The notes beneath the pieces were generated by a model that saw only the letters and a program-made list of their open reading frames with translations, had not been told where the DNA came from and ran no database searches. Below are positions 56,301 to 64,000 of a stretch of DNA of 64,000 nucleotides, piece after piece. The stretch is taken from contig JACTAT010000015.1 of the NCBI GenBank assembly GCA_014526335.1, forward strand, positions 1,103,447 through 1,167,446, read 5' to 3'. The stretch's first letter is position 1. Each line of letters starts with the position of its first letter. The translations under genes were made by a program, and so were the position numbers. Origin of the DNA: Chrysaora quinquecirrha. Lineage: Eukaryota > Cnidaria > Scyphozoa > Semaeostomeae > Pelagiidae.

Positions 56301-59300
56301 TGACACTCCTCAGAGTATAAACTTCAGAAGCAGGCCTTTCACAAGTGTTTTGGTCTGTTTCTAACTTTATACTCTGATGAGGGTCAGACACAAAATGCTT
56401 TTCGGTATGTCCAAAAATGTTTCAACTGTTTATTGCAACTTAAAAACATTCAAAGCTCACAGCAATAACACTATATTCTTCATTATTTATCTCTTGATGA
56501 ACTAAATCAGACGTGCTTACATATCTAGCATTAACTGGGCACTAGCCTCAGTTGCTTTCTCCCTTGTACTCTTGTTTCAAATCCTTGAAAACCCCTGGGC
56601 ATGGACACTAGATGACCCTTAGCTTAAATTGCTTGCAGCATTCAGGCAAAAATTTCTTGAAAGCTTTCTTGCAAAGGAATTTCTACTTTTCAATGGGAAT
56701 TTTTTTTTACTTAAACAATCTCCTAAGAAGACATTATCATTTACTGTGTAATGGTCAGAAATGCCTTTAACTTGATGCAAAAAATTTTCAGTGGTTTGCG
56801 CATTGCTCACAGGAAGAGGAAACTGCAGGCTTGCTATAATTTCTTATTCTGTAAGGCATGAAAGCTCATGCAGTAGACTTATTTCACATCCCAGTTATTA
56901 CAGCAAGCAGAACTGAGACTCATGCAATAGGTCTTGCTCCTGTGGTATCAATTGCAAAGGGAAAAACTAAAAAAGTTTGAAATCGTTGTCTTTACTGCAT
57001 GGTAATCTTTTGTTGCATACAAAATTTATTCTCTTCACTGTTTTCATTTTTCAAAAACCAATATAAAATATTTAAGTTTTAAACAATGTTATCATTGGGT
57101 ATTGAATTTAATTTCATTATGTCAGACACAGATAGATATATAGGTAAAGATTTTTATTTAGCATTATCTGTAAAAATGTCACTTTGCTCATATTTTGTGT
57201 CTTTAGTAGACTAATATAGGAGAGGTAACTCTGTTAAGCTTTAACTTTTATTAAAGTTTAAAAGTAGTTGGAGAAATTAATTTTTGTTTCTGAAATTGAA
57301 TTATATATGTTTTTGCACTTGTAAAAATGAATTGCAAAATTGTGGCTCTTCGTATGAGTATTGTAGCAACAAGAAAGAAAATTATGTAGAACTTGTAAAT
57401 ATATTCAGATTCAGGAAATTTGGTTCTGATTATAAGGCATAATTGTTAATTAAGTCACTCAGTTACTAAGAACAAATTGGAGAAAGTTTCTAAGACTGAA
57501 ATCAACAGAAAAGTCGACTAATTTTGAAAGTTGGGTAGAAAATTTTTCTAGCTTTACACTGTAATTTTTTATCATGTATTATTTTGTGATTTTTCAAAAG
57601 TGGACAACTGACGAAGAACTATCTAATGCGATTCAAGGATGTGGAGTTACAGATTTAATCAATATCAAGTTTTTTGAGAATAGGGCAAATGGACAGTCTA
57701 AAGGGTAAGTTTTGCGCATAATTTTGTATTGCCCCTTAAGTAATGTTTCAGAGTTGGTTCAACAAGCTTTATAATACTATATTAGCAAGTATAGTGTCTT
57801 AAAAATTTGAAGTAAGCCTCTCTGAAGTCGGTTCCCTTCTACCTTAAACTGTTCTTATATAATGTTTCTTCTCAGTTTTCACAGGACTGCTCTCAGCTCT
57901 CATTGTCATAAACGCAGTCTCAGTAACTCCCTGCAACTTGGAACCTATATTTATTTCAACTCATATCCCTTTTTAAATCTTCATAGATCATCAAAAGTAC
58001 TTAAGAGAGTTTCCTATTATTTGATACAAGTAAAATACCGTATTTCTTTCTGAAATATGTGATAGAGAGATGATAACTCGCAAAAACCTTCCATTTTTGG
58101 CTTCAGTAATACCGTCCGGAGTTAGAAAAATATGATTTCTAGTCGCAGGGTCTTACCGTAACCATCTAGTTTGCTTTCGTCTTCATCTTCACCTTGCCCT
58201 GTCATGTGAATCTCCTCGAATCTCCTCTGTACAAAGGAATCGACCTTGAAAATCCTCTTCAAAATAAGGCTGTAAACTATCTGAGATATAAGAAAGTACA
58301 ATTAAGACATGTCGTACAATTTATGTAAGGCACAAAGACGCTTTAAAAAGCCTGTCCTTAAGACTTGATTGACACTCGTATTTTCTCTTCTTGGTAATTT
58401 ACTCTGATTTTCTGACTTAAACAGATTGAAGGTAAGGAGATGGTCTCCTTTGCATGGATTTCACTGCTCCGTATCTCAGTCAGAAATTCGTGATTGTAAA
58501 ATCGCGTTGAATATACATTAGAGAGCCTAGGCAAGAACTTGTTCTTTGAAAAAATACTCCTTTTAAGGTCCGTTTTCGCGAGAATTTTTTCACTCTCAAG
58601 TAGCCCCGTCAGAAGATGACGTCTTCCTTCTAGAAATAACGCATTTTGGCATGTTCAGAAAAGATTTTCTAGACAATAGGAAGTCCTTTTCTGCGATTGG
58701 GGTCCAATTAAATACCAGGCCGTTAGAGGATGAGAAAACCTTTTGAAGAAATTCTGAGGAGCGGCCAAAGTAGGGATAAAACTTCACATCTGCCCTTTCA
58801 AATTTTTGCTATGCCAACGTATAATCCAAGTTCTTGGCTATGCTCTCTCCCTGAATATCAGCTAGGAATTATAAATATCAATCTCTGTAAGCATTGCATT
58901 GCACACGGTGCGTCGCCAAAAAGCGGTTTTAGAATTTGCTCCATGCCTTTTAAAGCATGTGTGTAAAATTCGAATCTGAATCTATGCGGTGTGTATGGCA
59001 GACAAATTTAAAAGTTTGAGCGTACTTGTATTCCGTTGGAAATAAAAGCGTTACTCTCTGTGGCAGTCTCTTGAAAAAGTACTTCAAATCTTCAGGCTCC
59101 CTGCTATTGATTTCGAGTAAAAAGGGACTACTTGATAGAACTGTTCTTTTAACACGTTTTCTTTGGGAAATCCCCAATAGACGCGAAGAAAAGCCCAACT
59201 TTATATATAGAGAGAGACTGGGAAAGGGGGATCAGCAGTCAACCTCCATTTGGAATTTTTTGTTATTTAAAGGAATGGCTTTAGACCGGATCTTGAGCTG

Positions 59301-62300
59301 TTTAAGATCAACCTCAAGATTCGAGGGCTATACATACAGAGAGGCGAATTTGAGATTCAAAGAAAAGTTACTAGATTTGGGACTCGATTTGGAGGAAATT
59401 GTTTTTGGGTGAGCTTAGGAATGTTCCTAGATTTGGAAGGCGAATGTTTATTAACAAACTTGGGAATGTTTCTGCCGCAGGCTGCTGTTTTTATCGCGCA
59501 TTTTCTTCTCCGCGCACCATATCAAGCAATGCAATGCAAACTAAACCGTTGAGTAAACTTTATTTTCTGTGTGTCAAATTGTCTTTCTTCCCGATTTTTT
59601 ATGTATTTTCTTTGTATCAATCCAGCTATTTTTCCGAGCTGTAAAAATATAATATACAAATCTAAATTCAATATTTTTATTTCATAGCATAAATAATATT
59701 TTTTATGACGGAATGATTTTTAATGCCCTAAGTTTCATTTTAAATTGTCAGTCTTACGTAAATGTTACACGGTATTTGGTATATGTTTTTATTGATGGTA
59801 TAGTAGGCATGTTGGTATACATGTTGATGTCTTGATTTAAATATATAGCTACTTAAAGGCTTGCTTAATACAGAAAGCTGTAACCGAACCTACTGTAAAA
59901 TGCTTAACCTTCTTAGCTAATTGATGCTTCATGTTGTCCCATGTACATTCCGATGTATATTCCGGTATTTGCGTATTTGTAACTGGTTAAGTTTTGATAT
60001 GAACTGAATTGCTTGTCCGTTGCACTATTATTGAGAACACAGGTAAGAAAAATGCCGGAATTATATCTGGAATTCTTTTTTCAAGTGAGATGTGAAAAGA
60101 AACTCTTAGCAAGGCATGGCTTTGCGGCTGATTTAAACCTAAGTTTCATCCTGTTGATCAAGTCAAATAGTTATAAATCCTCCTTAACGTTAGCTAGCAT
60201 TCACCGTCCTGAATAAATTTGTTCTTCCCCTGTAAGCTGTATGGAATAATGAATACGCCGGCACTTGGAAATTTTTTATTTTCACTAGATTTTTCATGGC
60301 TCTCAAATTAAGAGAACTTAAAGAAATTTACTTGGTTAACCGTCCTATATCTTTGACCATAAGTAGTACATGTTTCCTTGGGTCGAATTGGTCAGCAAGC
60401 GTAAAATTTCTTGGCACATAATTTAAAGTGCTCTTTGTATACAGCAAGTTCTCGTTTATTTATTTGCCTTTAGTAATTCGAGGTTGTCTTTTCCATTAGA
60501 TTTGCTGTTGTTGAAGTTGGCAGTGAAACGTCACAAAGATTGATCATGGAAAGATTGGATAAGCAGTAAGTTTTTCAGAAACGATATCAGAATTTTCGAA
60601 TCCCATCACAAGTTTTATGCTGCCTTATCATGAGCCTGAAACTATCATGCGTACTAGACGTAATGGATCTTTTAACGTACTGAGTTGTGGTACATTTGCC
60701 CTTGTGGGCCCCTAGTTCTGCCCACATGCTGAGCGAAAATTAGTTCTTTTGTCCCATTGATAAAAAGGCTCCCCCTACCATGTATGCTATGTGGCGTTCT
60801 GCAGGCACAACTCTGAGTAGAATTGGGACATCCAGCAAAAAAGGCATTATGGTTTGTGTTTGGTTTCTGCTAAGTCCCAGTAAACTGAATAATCCTGGTG
60901 ACAGAACGCATGAATGTGAAGGTGAATGTGAATATGAACATGCTAATCCCCAACTGCGTATATATTTATACTTTTTGGTATGGTACAGTAGGCCATCAGC
61001 TGTATTTATCCTCCACGGTACTGATGATATTCCTCCACTGTACTGATGATACCCCTTAACTGTATTGAATATCCTCCACTGTACTGCACACCCTCCGTAC
61101 TGCACAGATATTACCCAGGGTGTATATAGTGTTTCATATGTGTTTTAACGATCCCTTCTTTTCTCCAAGGGAGTTACATGGACAAAAACCAGCGGTTACT
61201 CATGTTAGTAAACAGAATTTGATGATGTTTGAGAATCAGGCAAAGAAAAGTAAGTCACGCTTCTTTTTTTACCCTTTCCGTGATTATCGTGTATAGTTAC
61301 TCTTTGTTAAGGCAAACTTGATAGTTTTTCTTCTATTCCTTGGGCTGTGGCTAAACTAGGAAATATGTCGCACGCGACATTGTATTCGGCGTGTCTCCAA
61401 GGCTGGCTAAACATGCAAGTGACTAGCGAGCAATATGACCCGTGTGTCGTGGTGCCAAGAAATGTTTTTGTTATATTACCAGAAACCTTTGCGTGTCTCT
61501 CGCTTCAAATTTTGTCACCCGCTTCAAGGTCTCCGAGGTAGCTAAATTGGGAGATATCAAGGGGACATGTCGAGCGCGACAATGTAACGTGCAACAATGT
61601 CACGTGCAACATGTCTCCTAGTTTAGCCAGGCCTTTACACAAGAGAAATGATGCCATCGTAGAAACGCGTCTTTAGGCCCCCGTTTATGACGTCACATCT
61701 TTTGCGACCTTGGGTTTCAGTGCAAAAATCATCAACGTTAAACGACAAATTTCACATCACACCATAATGTTTCGGGGTGAAGTGTCTGGGAGGAGAGCCA
61801 TGGGCTGTATGATTGCACCGATTTAACTGAACTCTTTAGCGTTGGAATCTTCGTCGGCTCTCTGGCTATGCAGTCCAGGTTCCAGTCCCATCTATTGTAG
61901 TATGACAGTTGTGGAAAAATCTCTTCAAAGGTTGTAGACTTGACTAATAAAGTGATTTTTGCTAACGCTGTATGACCCTTTATTAACGATTACTTCTGTA
62001 TATGCAGCAACTATCTATTTCGTTTCAGATCGACCTGGCGATACAAACCAAGACCAAAACGCTGGCCAACCCGGGTTTCAACCACGCGGAGGTAATTTCA
62101 TTCCTGGTGTTCGCTTTCCACCACGCTTACCGCAAGGAGCAAGAATGCCGCCAATGGGAATCCGACCAGGAATGCCAGGAAACTTACCATTTGGAGGATT
62201 TCCAAGAGGTTTGCCACCATTTGACAGCAGAGGTCAGCCATTACGCCCTTCAGTTATGCCAGGAATGATTCCCGGTATGATGCCGAACATGGGTCTTCAT

Positions 62301-62972
62301 GGCATCCCTGGTGGGCATCCTCCGGTTGATCCTATGATTGGAGGTGTACCAGTTTCAATGATGGGTGCACCAGCTGGTCCAAATGCAACGCAAGAGCGAC
62401 CTGACCTGAACGGTCTTCAGCAGCTGGCGAAACCTGGCATAGCTCCACATGTCAATCCCGCTTTCTTGCCACAGGACGGCAGCCATCCGGATCCATTTGC
62501 ATCTGCTGGTGCCAATGCCATGGGCATGAGGATGCCTGTTGGTGGACCAGGTATTCCGGATGCTGATATTGAATCGATGAGACGAAATCAGGCTGTTGCT
62601 AGCACGGCTATCCAGAGAGCAATGACAGACGCCAATGAAGGTGACTACGAAAGCGGTATTGAGACTCTCGTCACTGCTATATCTCTTATCAAGCAATCTT
62701 CCACTGCTAATACGGAGTCAAGTCAAGTGTTGGTTCAGTCTTTGCAGGACTGTCTTCACAGTTTGGAAGCACAGTTGATGACCAAAGGAAAGTCAGAGCG
62801 AGATAGAGAAAGAGAAGATAGAGCACGCAGTCCTTATGATGATTACAGAAGTGAGAGAAGACACAGAAGCAGGAGACATCGATCAAGATCAAGATCACGA
62901 AGCAGAGACAGAAGAAGATCTTATTCACCGAGAGAAGGTCGATCTAGATCCAGAGAGAGACGAAGAAGATAA
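53375..62972 (+). CDS. CPSF6: cleavage factor Im 68 kDa subunit, eight exons
   Basis: Exons 53375-53473, 54547-54630, 55151-55172, 55896-56035, 57601-57704, 60500-60565, 61170-61249 and 62029-62972 join in phase and give 512 residues. The protein is the RNA-binding partner of NUDT21 in CFIm, which binds UGUA upstream of poly(A) sites and controls alternative polyadenylation. N-terminal acidic segments (ELDLYAGVDEFGN; DLYEDVL) precede one RRM from about 106 to 185 with RNP2 LYVGNL and RNP1 KGFAVVEV, and the family stretch FFENRANGQSKGF. A Gly/Pro/Met-rich middle follows, shorter than in vertebrates. Then come the conserved PHVNPAFLP, a helical block DYESGIETLVTAISLIKQS with LQDCLHSLE, and a C-terminal RS domain. 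CPSF7 shares this layout, but the RRM stretches fit CPSF6 at least as well. The 22 nt third exon is notable. Confidence 0.95.
54347..54465 (-). repeat. tRNA-derived SINE fragment
   Basis: In CPSF6 intron 2: ACCTTGACCCTGTCCACGAT, GGGGTTGGAACCTTG and AAGACCACAATGCC match the SINE at 42361 in part. Confidence 0.55.
55265..55800. repeat. CCACCACAGTAGTGC minisatellite
   Basis: About 530 bp of irregular units (CACTACTGTGGTGAT, CCACCACAGTAGTGC, TATCCATCACAGTA, AAAATACCACCACATCAA) in CPSF6 intron 3. The array begins within 100 bp of the 22 nt exon. Related sequence lies at 35040-35330 and 61010-61110. Confidence 0.85.
56225..56455. mobile_element. dispersed GTCTGTTTCTGACG MITE, palindromic form
   Basis: Two arms face each other: CAAAATGCAAGAAACAGC...CTGACACTCC on the left and GGTCTGTTTC...CCAAAAATGTTTCAACTG on the right. 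Together they form a roughly 230 bp imperfect palindrome in CPSF6 intron 4. This is probably the ancestral foldback structure of the family. Confidence 0.7.
57705..60499 (+). other. CPSF6 intron 5, no nested gene seen
   Basis: This 2.8 kb intron contains several open frames (58596-59644) without family resemblance or consistent splice structure. Confidence 0.5.
61010..61110. repeat. CTCCACTGTACTG minisatellite
   Basis: Short repeats of TATCCTCCACTGTACTGATG in CPSF6 intron 6, similar to the arrays at 35040 and 55265. Confidence 0.6.
61342..61633. mobile_element. MITE with GGCTAAACTAGGA termini
   Basis: The left GGCTGTGGCTAAACTAGGAA and the inverted right CCTAGTTTAGCCAGGCC form a terminal repeat of about 22 bp in CPSF6 intron 7. 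The interior is rich in GTCGCGCGAC-like words. No clear target duplication is visible. Confidence 0.65.
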
Positions 62973-63416
62973 CAACTGCAAGTAAAAGAGGAAGACTTTA
63001 TATATGAACACAAAAAACATTAAAAGCATCTTAGTAGCTCACTTAACCGTAAAAACCTTTTAAATTGTTTTCGGTTATCATGTTTCGTGATCTGGATATA
63101 TCTTGGTTCAATAGCGCATTTTTTCTTTCTACTACTCTTGTTATATAATGCCGCCAGAACTTTCAAGTAGTGATTTTCCGTTGTTTAGTGTAAAAACATA
63201 CGTTATAGAAACCTTGAAAGATTTTATAAAATTTTGTCACCATTGACCTTTGACATTTTGTCATTTGGTTCAGATTTTTTTATTTTGTCACCTTTGACCT
63301 TTGAACCTTGTTATAAATGACTTATGAATTGTTGAGTGAAGAAAATATTAAAGTCAGGTCCATCCTTATTTGTCGTTGTGTATTAATGCAGGACTCTGGC
63401 AGAACCTTCTTCCGTC

Positions 63417-63422
63417 AATAAA
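63417..63422 (+). promoter_or_regulatory. candidate polyadenylation signal of CPSF6
   Basis: The first canonical AATAAA after the stop codon, about 445 bases downstream. An earlier ATTAAA variant at about 63346 is an alternative. Confidence 0.4.
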
Positions 63423-63869
63423 TGAAGAGGATAAATATTTTTATGTAGATATGAGAACATCGGGCAAAATAAGATTTTTACTCTTTATGTCGATTCTTTT
63501 TGTTTTCCTATTACCGAAAGCAAGCAGGGGCAAGCAATTGAAATCTACATTTACTAAAACAACTCAGAAGCTATATGTTATATGCTTGGCAGAGCTCGGG
63601 AGTACAGCGTGAAACAGGCCGCGAGCACTAAATGCATTTGAGACGAAGAGCGCCTTTTGTAAACTGAATCCGATTCAGTCTTTTTCGTGATGCTGACTTC
63701 ATTCCACACCATCAGAAATTCAAGCGCCTTCATTTAAACGAAAGGCACATTGTAAAGCGCATGCTCAAAAACTATTCAAATGATAGTGTGCGGATATTTC
63801 ATAAATTTGCTCCGAAGTTCATGTCCGGATGATTGGACTTAAGTTAAACGTGGACACTGTATATCTTTT

Positions 63870-64000
63870 TAAAGCGATATATGGTGTAAACGACGTTATA
63901 GAAGGATTTATAGAAGAAAAAAGAGCAAAGGGTAGACCTCGGAGCATGTGGATAGATGACATTAAAGAGTGGCCCGAATTAAAGAAGAATATGGATTCAA
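63870..64000 (+). mobile_element. LINE reverse-transcriptase C-terminal tail fragment
   Basis: An open frame reading VIEGFIEEKRAKGRPRSMWI then DDIKEWPELKKN at the window edge. A KR-x-x-GRPR-x-x-W-x-DDI-K-W stretch is typical of the end of non-LTR retrotransposon polymerases. The element is truncated on its 5' side or diverged there, and runs off the window. Confidence 0.7.

Noticed and set aside
58596..59412. Possible nested gene in CPSF6 intron 5
   Set aside because: Open frames on both strands overlap, none has a family motif, and no splice model gives a longer protein.

Overview
This is nuclear DNA of a multicellular animal, most likely an anthozoan cnidarian (coral or sea-anemone relative). 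It is AT-rich by eye, its genes are split into short exons with GT/AG introns, and it holds many small transposons, tRNA-derived SINEs and minisatellites. It includes a single-exon rhodopsin-type GPCR, common in cnidarians, and a small secreted protein with galaxin-like Cys repeats, a family known from stony corals. There are no bacterial operons, CRISPR arrays, rRNA genes or convincing tRNA genes. The 500 Ns at 17638-18137 are a scaffolding gap of placeholder length.

Layout: 1-5.9 kb is repeat-rich (hAT-, Harbinger- and mariner-type non-autonomous elements, a 47-50 bp minisatellite) with two weak coding relics. 5.97-8.65 kb (+) is the galaxin-like gene, whose first intron carries a 13-copy tandem array. 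11.8-14.3 kb (-) holds the 3' exons of an ETS transcription factor; its 5' end is missing. 20.6-23.3 kb (+) holds the last four exons of a gene resembling the C-terminus of CTR9 (PAF1 complex), also without its 5' part. 25.0-31.3 kb (+) is a complete seven-exon tetraspanin. 36.3-39.8 kb (-) is a complete three-exon EF-hand protein of the sarcoplasmic calcium-binding / luciferin-binding type. 39.8-46.0 kb is mostly satellites and SINEs. 46.06-47.03 kb (-) is the GPCR. 50.08-53.1 kb (-) is thymidylate synthase and 53.37-62.97 kb (+) is CPSF6. These two genes stand head to head around a roughly 280 bp promoter region with an E2F-type palindrome. The window ends in a probable LINE reverse-transcriptase tail.

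The genes are not a pathway; they are ordinary animal genes in a repeat-dense neighbourhood. I rebuilt exon structures by matching splice sites, reading phase and family similarity, and the phases close exactly for the galaxin-like, tetraspanin, EF-hand, TYMS and CPSF6 genes. I did not find a convincing new biological system. The most unusual items are the degenerate galaxin-like gene, the E2F-marked TYMS/CPSF6 divergent promoter, the GPCR with altered core motifs, and several transposon families whose target-site duplications can be read directly.
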